Assembly (NCBI RefSeq): GCF_010669305.1
Contig: NZ_CP048649.1
Coordinates: forward strand, 496,001 to 560,000
DNA from: Aminipila butyrica
Lineage (GTDB): Bacteria > Bacillota > Clostridia > Peptostreptococcales > Anaerovoracaceae
Reading direction: 5' to 3'
Length of the DNA stretch: 64,000 nt
A program made the position numbers and the translations under genes. Positions 33,171 to 41,266 of this stretch are shown here, one piece after another; within the stretch, counting starts at the first letter, position 1; every line of letters begins with the position of its first letter. The notes under the pieces are model-generated. The model was not told where the DNA came from. It worked only from the letters and a program-made list of their open reading frames with translations, and ran no database searches.

Positions 33171-33755
33171 ATGGATAGAAGAACAAAGAGGCTCATATGC
33201 CTACTGTGCGCGCTCATGCTGGTACAGCCAGTGTACTACATAGGCATAGCATACCAGCTATGCAAGGTCAAGCTGATTCAAGAGGACACGCTAAACACGC
33301 TGGTGGACGTGGAACATCAAATTGACGATTTAAGCTTGCAAAATAGTCACGTGGATAACTTGCTTGATGAAGCCAATAAAAACGTGTCGCAAGGCTCTGA
33401 GAAGACGGCAAAGCTGTCACAAAGCGACAGAGAGCACATACAGCGGGTTTGCATGGCGGAGGCCGGAGCGGATATTACGGGATTGATGGCGGTGGCACAG
33501 ACTATCCATAACCGGGCAGCTCTGTGGAACATGGACCCCATAGAGGTTGTCACCCAGGATGGGCAGTATGCTCCACCAAGAGAAGGAGAGATTTACCCGG
33601 AGGCTGTACAAGCCGTGTGGGCGGTCTTTGATGAAGGGATGAGAGCGTTTGACGGTGACAATGTAACCCACTTCTACAGCGGAGAGGCTGAACCGTACTG
33701 GACAGATGGTAAGGAGTATGTGGGAAGCCGTGGAGGGAACCGGTTTTATCGGTGA
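33171..33755 (+). CDS. SleB/CwlJ-type cell wall hydrolase, membrane anchored
   Basis: 194 aa. An uncleaved-looking N-terminal membrane segment (LICLLCALMLVQPVYYIGIAY), a coiled linker, then a hydrolase_2 (SleB) domain: VCMAEAGADITGLMAVAQTIHNR, where the Glu is the likely catalytic residue, and FYSGEAEPYWTDGKEYVGSRGGNRFY. The family cuts spore cortex peptidoglycan. It lies in the early region, far from the lysis cassette. GGAGG sits seven bases before the ATG. Confidence 0.85.
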   Translation: MDRRTKRLICLLCALMLVQPVYYIGIAYQLCKVKLIQEDTLNTLVDVEHQIDDLSLQNSHVDNLLDEANKNVSQGSEKTAKLSQSDREHIQRVCMAEAGADITGLMAVAQTIHNRAALWNMDPIEVVTQDGQYAPPREGEIYPEAVQAVWAVFDEGMRAFDGDNVTHFYSGEAEPYWTDGKEYVGSRGGNRFYR

Positions 33756-33766
33756 AAGGAGAACCC

Positions 33767-34015
33767 ATGAAACAGAAAGCAATTAAGGAGCTGCGGAAAC
33801 TGATAGATTTAAGCCTTGAAATCGGCGAGAAAACAAACCACCATGTAAGCTTTCATCTCAGCAAGTCAAAAAACGTAGAGTTGTTTGACATATCAGTTTA
33901 CAAGGACAGTGAGATAACAAGTCTATCGGTGGATAGTGTAGCAGTAGCAGAGAGCCTGACCCTTAGAAATCTTAGTGAGTGCCGGCAGAGGTTGTTGAAG
34001 TACAAGGAGTGGTGA
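33767..34015 (+). CDS. small early phage protein, unknown
   Basis: 82 aa, ATG chosen for GAAAGGAG upstream. A helical start (KELRKLIDLSLEIGEK) and a beta-rich middle. No family recognised. Confidence 0.6.
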   Translation: MKQKAIKELRKLIDLSLEIGEKTNHHVSFHLSKSKNVELFDISVYKDSEITSLSVDSVAVAESLTLRNLSECRQRLLKYKEW

Positions 34016-34017
34016 GT

Positions 34018-34281
34018 ATGAATGGCATCACACTTGAAACCCGTCAGGAAAGCTACATCAAGACTGAGACAGGGGAACGAAGACGACTAATCTCATCGGT
34101 GATGGACAAGCCTATGACGGCTAGACAGATAGCTTATAGGCTAGGGTTTAAGGATTTAAACGCCGTGAAACCCCGCTTGTCGGAGATGATGCGGGACGGC
34201 ACGGTTGAGACTGTAGGTAAAGCTTATGATGAAGCCACAGAGCGGAGCGTGGCGGTGTATAGGAGGGCGGGTGTCGATTAG
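34018..34281 (+). CDS. winged-helix-like early phage protein
   Basis: 87 aa. ISSVMDKPMTARQIAYRLGFKDLNAVKPRLSEMMRDGTVETVG reads as a compact winged helix (helix-turn-helix followed by a wing), suggesting DNA binding. AAGGAGTGG precedes the ATG. Could act in phage transcription control; not tied to a known family. Confidence 0.6.
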   Translation: MNGITLETRQESYIKTETGERRRLISSVMDKPMTARQIAYRLGFKDLNAVKPRLSEMMRDGTVETVGKAYDEATERSVAVYRRAGVD

Positions 34282-34572
34282 ATGCACTACTGCAATGATT
34301 GCGGACATTTTGGAGCTGCCGTTTACAGCAAAGAGACTTACACCAATGTATGTACAGGCTGTGGCAGCGAGGATATAGAACCAGCCGGAGAGTGCCGGAT
34401 ATGTGGGTTGCCCGTAAAGAGCAGCGAGGACTACTGCGAGGATTGCCTAACGATGGGCGGACGGTACGTGCTGGAGCTGGCGGTAGAGATGGAAACGACA
34501 ACGGACAAGGCCAGGGATTTGCTTCTGGCGGTGATGGAAAAGGAGGATGGAAGTGGCGTTAAAAAATTATAA
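34282..34572 (+). CDS. double zinc-ribbon protein
   Basis: 96 aa. Four CxxC-type pairs: CNDCG, CTGCG, CRICG and CEDC, enough for two zinc ribbons, then a helical tail. It ends inside the start of the annealing protein (coupled). Role unknown; placement at the head of the recombination module suggests a nucleic-acid function. Confidence 0.65.
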   Translation: MHYCNDCGHFGAAVYSKETYTNVCTGCGSEDIEPAGECRICGLPVKSSEDYCEDCLTMGGRYVLELAVEMETTTDKARDLLLAVMEKEDGSGVKKL

Positions 34573-35188
34573 AGAAATGCGTGCCGTAGATGTTTCTAAG
34601 CATGTCGAACAGCGAGACAAGATGGACTACATAAACTGGGCGCAAATCGTTGAGCTATTACACGAAAACGGAGCAGAGACCGTGTATTTCGAACCACTAA
34701 TAAATGAAAAGGGTTCAAGCCTGTTCATGACAGACCAAGTGTTTACAGACAAGAACGGGGTTACAAACAGGTGTTACGAAGTTGGAGTAAAGGTTGTAGT
34801 TGATGATAATATCTGGGAGTTCAGAGGGCCTTTAATGAACGGCTCAAATCCAGTAAAAGACAACTCCATATCTCAGCAAAGAATCTGGAACTGTCAGACC
34901 CGTCTCTTTGTAAAGTGCGTAGCGATACACACAGGGCTTGGGTTTAATCTCTGGCTGAAAGAAGAACAGGATGCAGAAAAATCTGATAAGTGGGACGACA
35001 TAAACAATCATAGTCTAGCGGCCATCAGGGAACGTATTGAGAGACTTGTGACGGTAAAGATGGATGGTGGTTTCTCCGCAGAGGAAATCGCTGTAAAGGC
35101 CGGACTGAAAGATGCCGACGAGATGCGGGAGTATATCAGAATGTTTAAACGAATCCATGATTTTGAAACCAAGCTGAGGGCGTTATGA
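34553..35188 (+). CDS. single-strand annealing protein, DUF1071/Sak3-type
   Basis: 211 aa from GTG 34553, chosen because AAGGAGG ends seven bases upstream (the ATG at 34547 would touch it). DYINWAQIVELLHENG, EFRGPLMNGSNPV and RLFVKCVAIHTGLGFNLW match the DUF1071/Sak3 family of phage annealing proteins, which pair complementary single strands. The gene that follows is an exonuclease, giving the usual annealase/exonuclease pair. Confidence 0.82.
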   Translation: MALKNYKEMRAVDVSKHVEQRDKMDYINWAQIVELLHENGAETVYFEPLINEKGSSLFMTDQVFTDKNGVTNRCYEVGVKVVVDDNIWEFRGPLMNGSNPVKDNSISQQRIWNCQTRLFVKCVAIHTGLGFNLWLKEEQDAEKSDKWDDINNHSLAAIRERIERLVTVKMDGGFSAEEIAVKAGLKDADEMREYIRMFKRIHDFETKLRAL

Positions 35189-35730
35189 TTGCGGATAAAT
35201 CCAGAGCATTTTGGATTGGAGCTAGTGACACAAGCTATGCTATAGGCAACCGCAGCACAGCTAGCTTTAAAAAGTGGTGGCTAGAAAAATTGGGGCTTAG
35301 GCAGAACGACATATCAACCAAGGCTATGAAGTGCGGGAATGCCTTTGAGCATAAAATCCTGGAGTGTATCGGCTGCCGGAAAGACCATCAAATTCTTGTA
35401 CCAGAGCTGCACTTAAGGGTTAATTATGACGGCGACAAGGACGGTACGATATACGAGGTTAAAACGCATAAAGCGGACAAGCCTTTTAAGGTCTCGAAAG
35501 CATATTGGAGACAGGCCCAGGTGGAAATGTATGCAATGGGCACTAAAAGCCTTTATATCGTGTCCTATGCCCTCACAGAGCAGGAGTATTTAAACTACTT
35601 TACACCGATTGAGCCAGACAGGATTGAGTACCACAAAGTGGAGTATGACGATGAGTTTATTTTGAACGAGTATCTGCCAAAGCTGAGGGAATTGTGCGGA
35701 TATTTAGAAAGGGGAGAGATGCCAAGATGA
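35185..35730 (+). CDS. YqaJ-type phage exonuclease (PD-(D/E)XK)
   Basis: 181 aa. FWIGASDTSYAIG at the start, KCGNAFEHKI, the catalytic core DGDKDGTIYEVKTHK (Asp ... Glu-x-Lys) and YWRQAQVEMYAMG fit the YqaJ/lambda-exonuclease fold. It would chew 5' ends to give single strands for the annealing protein just upstream (4-base overlap, ATGA). Confidence 0.85.
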   Translation: MIADKSRAFWIGASDTSYAIGNRSTASFKKWWLEKLGLRQNDISTKAMKCGNAFEHKILECIGCRKDHQILVPELHLRVNYDGDKDGTIYEVKTHKADKPFKVSKAYWRQAQVEMYAMGTKSLYIVSYALTEQEYLNYFTPIEPDRIEYHKVEYDDEFILNEYLPKLRELCGYLERGEMPR

Positions 35731-35945
35731 GCACACAAAACCCGGTTGACTTGCTGGAAACAGCACAAAACCATATAAACGGCATGAGCCTTAGCGAGTT
35801 AGGAATGACAGCCAAAGAAAAGCACACCATCTTACAGGATATCAGTAAGATAAGGCGGCTAATAAAGAGGAGGGGGAGGCAAAATGAAGAGCATAATGCA
35901 ATCCGAAAAATGCTGCTACATAACAGGGAACACGATAGGCCTTGA
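35727..35945 (+). CDS. small helical phage protein
   Basis: 72 aa, start overlapping the exonuclease stop (ATGA), GGGGAGAG upstream. Highly charged, helical. Overlaps the next gene by 62 bases in another frame. Unknown function. Confidence 0.55.
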   Translation: MSTQNPVDLLETAQNHINGMSLSELGMTAKEKHTILQDISKIRRLIKRRGRQNEEHNAIRKMLLHNREHDRP

Positions 35946-36162
35946 AGAACACCATATTTTTGGAGGGTCAAACCGAAAATACTCTGAAAAATACGGCTTG
36001 AAAGTGTGGCTGAGGCACGATTGGCATAATGAACCTCCTTATGGAGTGCATCACAACAAAGATTTCATGCAACAGTTGCACGAAGTAGGGCAGAAAGCCT
36101 TTGAGGAACGATGGGGCAGCAGAGAAGAGTTCAGAAGCATATTCGGAAAAAGCTACCTGTAA
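35884..36162 (+). CDS. HNH-like/Ref-type nuclease candidate
   Basis: 92 aa. CCYITGNTIGLEEHHIFGGSNRKYSEKYGLKVWLRHDWHNEPPYGVHHNKDF carries HHIFGG, then Asn and His positions spaced as in the HNH finger of Ref-like and DUF968-type phage nucleases (catalytic HH, metal N and H). GAGGAGGGGGAGG lies upstream. In the recombination module, so a recombination or nicking role is likely. Confidence 0.65.
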   Translation: MKSIMQSEKCCYITGNTIGLEEHHIFGGSNRKYSEKYGLKVWLRHDWHNEPPYGVHHNKDFMQQLHEVGQKAFEERWGSREEFRSIFGKSYL

Positions 36163-36176
36163 AAAAGGAGGTTGGC

Positions 36177-36719
36177 ATGCAAGTAAAGTCCATAGATGCC
36201 CGCCTCACCCTGGGAGGGGACTATGAGGTAATACTCACAGTCCCCCGGGGAGAACGGGAAAACGTGAAAATCCTCCTGGAAGAGTTTAAGGCTAAAGCTG
36301 AAAAGGTCTGGGAGGCGGTCATAGGCGTAAAGAAAAGGCGGCGCTCCTTGGATGCCAACGCTTACATGTGGGTTCTGTGCGATAAGATTGCCGAGAAGCT
36401 GCGGACGACAAAGGAAGGGGTGTACAGAGAAGCTATTAAGCAAGTAGGAGTGTTTGACACTCTGCTCCTCCAAGATAAAGCCGTTGAAAGCTTCGTGAGC
36501 ATGTGGAACCGTCAAGGGGTTGGCAACTATGCCGAAGTGTTATATCAGAGCCATGCGGTGGAAGGCTGCACTACTGTCAGAGCATATCACGGCAGCCACT
36601 TATATGATACAGGACAGATGACAAGGCTTATAGACCACATAGTAGAAGAGGCTCAGGGGCAAGGGGTTGAGACTAAAACGCCTGATGAGCTGGAAAGGCT
36701 GAAAAGCCTATGGAGGTAG
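36177..36719 (+). CDS. NinB-like recombination protein
   Basis: 180 aa from ATG 36177, with AAAGGAGG seven bases upstream. RRRSLDANAYMWVLCDKIAEKL and the end YDTGQMTRLIDHIVEEAQGQGVETKTPDE agree with a protein widespread in Gram-positive prophages and often labelled NinB-like. NinB binds single-stranded DNA near recombination nodes. Assignment by pattern only. Confidence 0.6.
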   Translation: MQVKSIDARLTLGGDYEVILTVPRGERENVKILLEEFKAKAEKVWEAVIGVKKRRRSLDANAYMWVLCDKIAEKLRTTKEGVYREAIKQVGVFDTLLLQDKAVESFVSMWNRQGVGNYAEVLYQSHAVEGCTTVRAYHGSHLYDTGQMTRLIDHIVEEAQGQGVETKTPDELERLKSLWR

Positions 36720-36721
36720 CT

Positions 36722-36895
36722 ATGGACAATAAACAAGCCTTTGCTGGCTACATAACCAGACGACAAGCGGAGCACCGAAAAGAGCAGATTATGAAGCAGA
36801 AACGGATTGAAAACCAACTGGACAGTTTTGCTCTTGAGGGTAGAGAAAAGGCGAGAAGAAACCACTATAACAAAGGCCGCAGGGCGGTGAATTAA
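36722..36895 (+). CDS. very basic small protein
   Basis: 57 aa, GGAGG seven bases before ATG 36722. Almost all Lys/Arg/Glu/Gln with ITRRQAEHRKEQIMKQKRIENQLDSF; predicted single long helix. Unknown; nucleic-acid binding is possible. Confidence 0.5.
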   Translation: MDNKQAFAGYITRRQAEHRKEQIMKQKRIENQLDSFALEGREKARRNHYNKGRRAVN

Positions 36896-36908
36896 ACGGA
36901 GGGAAAAG

Positions 36909-37298
36909 ATGAAAAAAGTATTCTTAATTATTACGTGTATGCTTGTCCTGTTACTTGCAGGGTGCGTAACAGAGGCGGAAAGGGTTTCTTATAACCTGTC
37001 GCAAGAAGCAGATAACTTTAATTCTGTTCGTCAGCTTACTGTGATTAATTGCATCGGCGGCGATGTTCTATTCCAAATGACCGGGAAGATGTCCATAACT
37101 GCAGATACGGCAGACAACCAACTTGAAGTAATCGTAGAGGACGAGAACGGCAAATATCAAAAACATTTTATTGGGTTAAGTGACAACGTTACATATGTGG
37201 TTGAGGACACCGGAATCAATAATGTAAGTAAATACAAGTATACGCTTAACTATAACCCGAAGATGTGGATTCCGATAGACATAGAGACGATTGATTAG
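36909..37298 (+). CDS. phage-encoded lipoprotein
   Basis: 129 aa. Signal peptide with lipobox LLLAGC (Cys near 19); mature part beta-rich (VINCIGGDVLFQMTGKMSI, LEVIVEDENGKYQKHFIG). Small lipoproteins of this shape are frequent in Firmicutes prophages and some block superinfection, but here that is inference. Embedded in the early operon without its own promoter, so made during lytic growth. Confidence 0.75.
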   Translation: MKKVFLIITCMLVLLLAGCVTEAERVSYNLSQEADNFNSVRQLTVINCIGGDVLFQMTGKMSITADTADNQLEVIVEDENGKYQKHFIGLSDNVTYVVEDTGINNVSKYKYTLNYNPKMWIPIDIETID

Positions 37299-37308
37299 GG
37301 GAGGGAAT

Positions 37309-37593
37309 ATGAAAGAACAACTAGAAAAGATTGCTGACCACTACGGCAAGGATGCACAGGCGGTACAGTGCGTTGAAGAATTGAACGAGCTTGCTGCTGC
37401 CATACTCAAATATCGCAAGCGAAGGTTTAGCGAAGAGTTTGACCACGTAATCGAAGAGATTGCAGATGTTGAAATTATGCTGGAGCAAATCAAATACCTG
37501 TACGGCATAGGAAGCGATTTTATTGACGAGATAAAGCAAGAGAAGATTGACAGGCAGCTTGCCAGAATCGAAAGAGAGGAGAAGACAGCATGA
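37309..37593 (+). CDS. MazG-like nucleotide pyrophosphohydrolase
   Basis: 94 aa, GGGAGGG upstream of ATG 37309. AVQCVEELNELAAAILKYRK and VIEEIADVEIMLEQIKYLYG contain the EExxE...ExxD metal-binding helices of the all-alpha NTP pyrophosphatases. Phages may use these to adjust nucleotide or (p)ppGpp pools. Overlaps ssb by 4 bases. Confidence 0.8.
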   Translation: MKEQLEKIADHYGKDAQAVQCVEELNELAAAILKYRKRRFSEEFDHVIEEIADVEIMLEQIKYLYGIGSDFIDEIKQEKIDRQLARIEREEKTA

Positions 37594-37994
37594 ATGTAAC
37601 AGTGCTTATTGGCCGTCTCACACGAGACCCAGAGGTGAGATATACACCAAACAGCCAGATGGCCGTGGCTACTTTCACTTTAGCCATTGACCGACCCACA
37701 GGGAAGGACAAGGAGAAGCAAACGGACTTTCCGCGGATAACCGTATTCGGTAAGCAGGCTGAAAACTGTGAGCGGTTTTTAGCAAAAGGCCGGCTTGTGG
37801 GCATCCAGGGAAGAATCCAAACTGGAAGCTACAAAAATAAAGAAGGTGTGACGGTGTACACGACGGACGTTGTAGCGAACAACGTGCAATTCCTTGAATG
37901 GGGAGAAAAAAGAGAGGCAGACAACGGATTTGCGGGTGATACAGGCATACCGGAAGGGTTTAGTTCGGTGGACGATGATATGATTCCCTTTTAA
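37590..37994 (+). CDS. ssb: single-stranded DNA-binding protein
   Basis: 134 aa. OB fold with MNVTVLIGRLTRDPEVRYTP, FGKQAENCERFLAKGRLVGIQGRIQTG and the acidic tip VDDDMIPF at the C terminus that recruits other repair and replication proteins. Central partner of the annealing/exonuclease pair. Confidence 0.95.
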   Translation: MNVTVLIGRLTRDPEVRYTPNSQMAVATFTLAIDRPTGKDKEKQTDFPRITVFGKQAENCERFLAKGRLVGIQGRIQTGSYKNKEGVTVYTTDVVANNVQFLEWGEKREADNGFAGDTGIPEGFSSVDDDMIPF

Positions 37995-38006
37995 AGGAGG
38001 TAGGCT

Positions 38007-38618
38007 ATGGGATATACACATGGAAAAAGGTGGAATAAGGAATTAATAGTATCCGGAATAATGGAAATCAAAAAGTATTACGGGCTGGATAGGATGCCAA
38101 CCCGTAAGGAAATCGAAAATTTCTGCATGGACACAGCCCTAACCAATAAAATTTCAAAAACTGGAGGTTTCGCTCAATATGCAAAAGAATTAGGTCTAGA
38201 AATTAAAGAGAGCGAAAGCAAGTTGGGAATATATTTTGAAAATTATGTACTTAAACTGCTCCAAAGGCGCGGATATGATGTTGAGCTCACGACAATTAGA
38301 TACCCATACGATTTACTTGTTAATGGCAGGGTAAAAATTGATGTTAAAGTGAGCAGGAGCATAGTTAACAAGGCTGGAGAATATTACACATTTAACTTAG
38401 AAAAGAAACAACAGACCTGCGATGTTTACATAGCTGTATGCATTAACAACAGCAAGGAGGTCCAAAAAGTATATGTGATTCCGGCAAATGTTATGAAGGG
38501 AAAAACCCAATTAAGCATAGGCTTAAATAACAGTAAATACGACTGTTATTTAAACAAATACCGCATCATACGGACGCTGGATACTGCTATGAGACAATTA
38601 GAATTGGAGTTGGGATGA
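38007..38618 (+). CDS. PD-(D/E)XK nuclease-like protein
   Basis: 203 aa. N-terminal helical DNA-binding-like part (MPTRKEIENFCMD...GGFAQYAKELGL), then LGIYFENYVLKLLQRRGYDVEL, PYDLLVNGRVKIDVKVSRS with Asp and D-x-K as in endonuclease folds, and a C-terminal basic region. AGGAGG upstream. It is more AT-rich than its neighbours and could be a recent insertion such as a free-standing homing endonuclease. Confidence 0.65.
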   Translation: MGYTHGKRWNKELIVSGIMEIKKYYGLDRMPTRKEIENFCMDTALTNKISKTGGFAQYAKELGLEIKESESKLGIYFENYVLKLLQRRGYDVELTTIRYPYDLLVNGRVKIDVKVSRSIVNKAGEYYTFNLEKKQQTCDVYIAVCINNSKEVQKVYVIPANVMKGKTQLSIGLNNSKYDCYLNKYRIIRTLDTAMRQLELELG

Positions 38619-38621
38619 GCT

Positions 38622-38915
38622 ATGAAAAATGATACAACGAGAATGATCGGGAGTGCCTATAAAAAAGGGCACTCTGACGGATACAGCAAAGGCACAGATG
38701 ACGGAATCACGCTTTTTCTGGTACTGGCCTACTCTTCTCTGGTTGACGAGTTCAAATTTGACACGGACAAGCTGGACAGGTTGAGAGAGCGTATGGACAG
38801 ATACGCCATGCACCTGGCGGATGAAAGCATAGTCTTTCAAGACCTAAAGGATTCCCTACTAAAGCAAGGTGTTGACTTATCAGTGATGGGAGAGATAAAG
38901 GAGCTGAGCGTATGA
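38622..38915 (+). CDS. small helical phage protein
   Basis: 97 aa. GSAYKKGHSDGYSKGTDDGI followed by helices. Common type in Gram-positive prophages; no known role. Overlaps the next ORF by 4 bases. Confidence 0.6.
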   Translation: MKNDTTRMIGSAYKKGHSDGYSKGTDDGITLFLVLAYSSLVDEFKFDTDKLDRLRERMDRYAMHLADESIVFQDLKDSLLKQGVDLSVMGEIKELSV

Positions 38916-39076
38916 AAATAGAGTGTTGTGAGTGCAAGTATGGCAGACCCAAGCCGAACATGAAATTCCGCTGCATAGTAGACGGCTGGGAACATCAAAG
39001 AGAGGTTAGTGCTACGGACACATGCGAAAGGAGTGAGGACAACGAAATACTGCAAGGACTGCAAACCTCCGACTAA
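38912..39076 (+). CDS. small CxxC protein
   Basis: 54 aa, ATG overlapping the previous stop (ATGA), AAAGGAG upstream. Cys at CCECKYG, FRCIV and TCER make four zinc ligands in a shape repeated in Clostridia phages. Overlaps the next small gene by 44 bases. Confidence 0.6.
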   Translation: MKIECCECKYGRPKPNMKFRCIVDGWEHQREVSATDTCERSEDNEILQGLQTSD

Positions 39077-39230
39077 GTGCAAAAGTTTTGGAGATTTCGA
39101 TATGTATGGCAACCAATTCTACTGGTGCAGAAAAGCCAAAATGTACGTGACTGATGAACACCTGGCTGAAAATTGCTTGCACCCACATAGACCAAAGGAG
39201 AAAAATTATGGGCAAAATGAGCAGGGATAA
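39033..39230 (+). CDS. small Cys-rich protein
   Basis: 65 aa from GTG 39033, adjacent to GAAAGGA; start uncertain. CKDCK, CKSFG, WCRKAK and NCLHPH could bind zinc. In a different frame from the 38912 gene it overlaps. Confidence 0.5.
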   Translation: MRTTKYCKDCKPPTKCKSFGDFDMYGNQFYWCRKAKMYVTDEHLAENCLHPHRPKEKNYGQNEQG

Positions 39231-39528
39231 AGGCAAGAGGGGAGAACGCGAGCTGGCGAATAAGCTAAAAGAACACGGCTTTAATGCCAAGCGGGGCCAG
39301 CAATACTGCGGAGCCAATGGCGATGCCGATGTTATAGGACTGCCGGACATACATATAGAGGTCAAGAGGACGGAAAGGCTTAATCTGTATGAGGCACTGG
39401 CACAAGCTAAGGCGGACAAAAGGGCGGGCGAAATGCCAATAGTCGCCCATCGCAAAAACAACTGTGAATGGGTGATTATACAGCCCCTAGAGGACTGGAT
39501 AGAGATGTACAAGGAGGGCGTGAAGTGA
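39208..39528 (+). CDS. Holliday junction resolvase-like (Hjc/VRR-NUC type)
   Basis: 106 aa from ATG 39208 with AAAGGAG upstream. KGKRGERELANKLKEHGFNAKRGQQY, GDADVIGLPDIHIEVKRTERL (Asp ... Glu-x-Lys) match archaeal-type Hjc resolvases and VRR-NUC nucleases. Would cut recombination or replication junctions before packaging. Confidence 0.78.
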   Translation: MGKMSRDKGKRGERELANKLKEHGFNAKRGQQYCGANGDADVIGLPDIHIEVKRTERLNLYEALAQAKADKRAGEMPIVAHRKNNCEWVIIQPLEDWIEMYKEGVK

Positions 39529-39842
39529 CAAACAAAAGAGCCGAGTGCCTAGACAAGGCGAAGGAGTGCGTATGCCAGAGCCGGGAAAGTGACCACGGCT
39601 CCCCGGAGGACAGTTTCAAAACGATCGCTAGCCTTTGGACTGGATATCTGGATAAGACGGTCACGCCAACGGACGTGTGCATGATGATGGCGCTGCTAAA
39701 GGTAGCCAGGGTAAAGACTGGACACGGGAAAGATGACAGCTTTATAGACCTAGCTGGGTACGCCGCATGTGGCATGGAAGTAAACCGGCGGGCGGACAGG
39801 CTGGAGCAGATACAGGAGATAGCGGAGGTAAGCTATGAATGA
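39525..39842 (+). CDS. DUF6378-like phage protein
   Basis: 105 aa, GTG start inside the previous stop (GTGA). HGSPEDSFKTIASLWTGYL and VTPTDVCMMMALLKVARVKTGHGKDDSFIDLAGYAACGMEV form a pattern seen in many phages, matching my recall of the DUF6378 group. Helical. Function unknown. Confidence 0.7.
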   Translation: MTNKRAECLDKAKECVCQSRESDHGSPEDSFKTIASLWTGYLDKTVTPTDVCMMMALLKVARVKTGHGKDDSFIDLAGYAACGMEVNRRADRLEQIQEIAEVSYE

Positions 39843-40191
39843 TACAGAAGCGATACAAAGGATAAAAGAGTTTGGACTACACCATGCAATACAAGACTTG
39901 CCACACTCTAGCCGTACAGTGGAGGCCTTTGAAATAGCCATCCAAGCCCTACAGGAGAAAGCAGCCCGGGAGAACCCACGGCCCCTTACGCTGGAGCAGC
40001 TGAAAGAGCGGATAGGCAAACCCGTATGGATAACAGATAGACATGGTAAAGGCGGTATATGGGCCATCGTTGTGTCACAGGAGGAACACCAGCTTGTTAA
40101 AAGCGCATACGGCACTGTGCGGTACTTTAGCGATTATGGCTTGCACTGGCTGGCATACGACCATGAACCAAAGGAGGCTGCCAATGTTTGA
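39835..40191 (+). CDS. phage protein, unknown
   Basis: 118 aa. Helical N-terminal half, then RPLTLEQLKERIGKPVWITDRHGKGGIWAIV, common at the start of small phage proteins with an SH3-like C-terminal part. Overlaps both neighbours by 8 bases. No known role. Confidence 0.6.
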   Translation: MNDTEAIQRIKEFGLHHAIQDLPHSSRTVEAFEIAIQALQEKAARENPRPLTLEQLKERIGKPVWITDRHGKGGIWAIVVSQEEHQLVKSAYGTVRYFSDYGLHWLAYDHEPKEAANV

Positions 40192-40399
40192 AACAAGTGG
40201 ATGCCCGTACTGCTCAGCCGGGTATGGGAACGAACGCGAGCTGCTGAATAATGGCAATGGCACCATACTAGTGTACATCAGACAAACCAGTATGGTGATG
40301 AGGATCGCAAATCTGACTGGCGAGACTTCGGTATCTAGCCAGCATGTAAAGTTCTGCCCGATGTGTGGGCGAGAACTGGGGAAGGAGGAACGCAAGTGA
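40184..40399 (+). CDS. zinc-ribbon protein
   Basis: 71 aa from ATG 40184, coupled to the previous stop; AAAGGAGG upstream. GCPYCSAG and FCPMCGREL give one zinc ribbon around a beta-rich core. Unknown function. Confidence 0.6.
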   Translation: MFETSGCPYCSAGYGNERELLNNGNGTILVYIRQTSMVMRIANLTGETSVSSQHVKFCPMCGRELGKEERK

Positions 40400-41049
40400 A
40401 CAAATTTAAAAAATATTGCCCTAACGTGTGGGTGGCAGAATGTGACGAAGAATACGAAAAAGGTAAAACCATTGAGCTTGAGACGAAATACGGCAAAACG
40501 GTTGAGTGCGAAGTTTACAACCTAATCGCACAAAAAGACGGTAAGTTTTACTACTCTATCGTCAGGCTTGAAGACCAGACATATGCACAGCGTAAAGCAG
40601 AGCGGTACAGCAATTCTGCTGCTAATCATATAGCTAAAAGCGAACATTATTGCGAGGCCGCACAAGAGGGTGGGGAGTTTTTATCTCTAGGTGAGCCTAT
40701 AAAAGTAGGGCACCACAGCGAGAAGAGACACAGGGCCTTAATTGAAAGGAACTGGGCCCGCATGGGGAAAAGCGTAGAGTGCGAGGAAAAAGCAAAAGCA
40801 GCAGAGGCAAAAGCGGAGTATTGGGAAAGCAAGGCAAGCGAAATAACTCTTGCTATGCCAGAGAGCATCGAGTGCTTCTCGGAAGAGCTCGAAAAGGCAG
40901 TCACTTATCATAAAGGATTAAAAGATGGTTCGATAGAGAGGAAACATTCTTATTCCTTGGCCTATGCAAGCAAAGAGGTCAAAGAACTAAAGAAAAAGGT
41001 TGAAATTGCAAAGCTACTATGGGGAGAGGAGGCCACCGATGATAGATAA
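40396..41049 (+). CDS. DUF3560-like coiled protein
   Basis: 217 aa from GTG 40396, GGAGG seven bases upstream. The middle, with EPIKVGHHSEKRHRALIERNWARMGKSVE, matches DUF3560; the flanks are long charged helices (KAERYSNSAANHIAKSEHY, AKAAEAKAEYWESKASEI). The family occurs on plasmids and phages with no known role. Confidence 0.75.
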   Translation: MNKFKKYCPNVWVAECDEEYEKGKTIELETKYGKTVECEVYNLIAQKDGKFYYSIVRLEDQTYAQRKAERYSNSAANHIAKSEHYCEAAQEGGEFLSLGEPIKVGHHSEKRHRALIERNWARMGKSVECEEKAKAAEAKAEYWESKASEITLAMPESIECFSEELEKAVTYHKGLKDGSIERKHSYSLAYASKEVKELKKKVEIAKLLWGEEATDDR

Positions 41050-41266
41050 GATAATAGAGAGGCTGGAAGCAGAGCTCATCCTAACAGTAGAAAATGAGTA
41101 CGATGACGGAAGAAATGGCGGCATATGTGAAACAATCACCATAGTCAAGGAGGCAGCAGCAGAGGGCGGATGTAAGCATTGTGAGGGAAACGTACGGACA
41201 GGGTGTATTTGCTATTGCCCTATGTGTGGGAAAAAGTTGGCTGAGCCATACAAGGAGCGTGACTAG
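41039..41266 (+). CDS. zinc-ribbon protein
   Basis: 75 aa, start coupled (ATG inside the end of the previous gene), GGAGAGGAGG upstream. CKHCEG, CICYCPMCGKKLAEP. One of several zinc-ribbon proteins in a row. Confidence 0.6.
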   Translation: MIDKIIERLEAELILTVENEYDDGRNGGICETITIVKEAAAEGGCKHCEGNVRTGCICYCPMCGKKLAEPYKERD

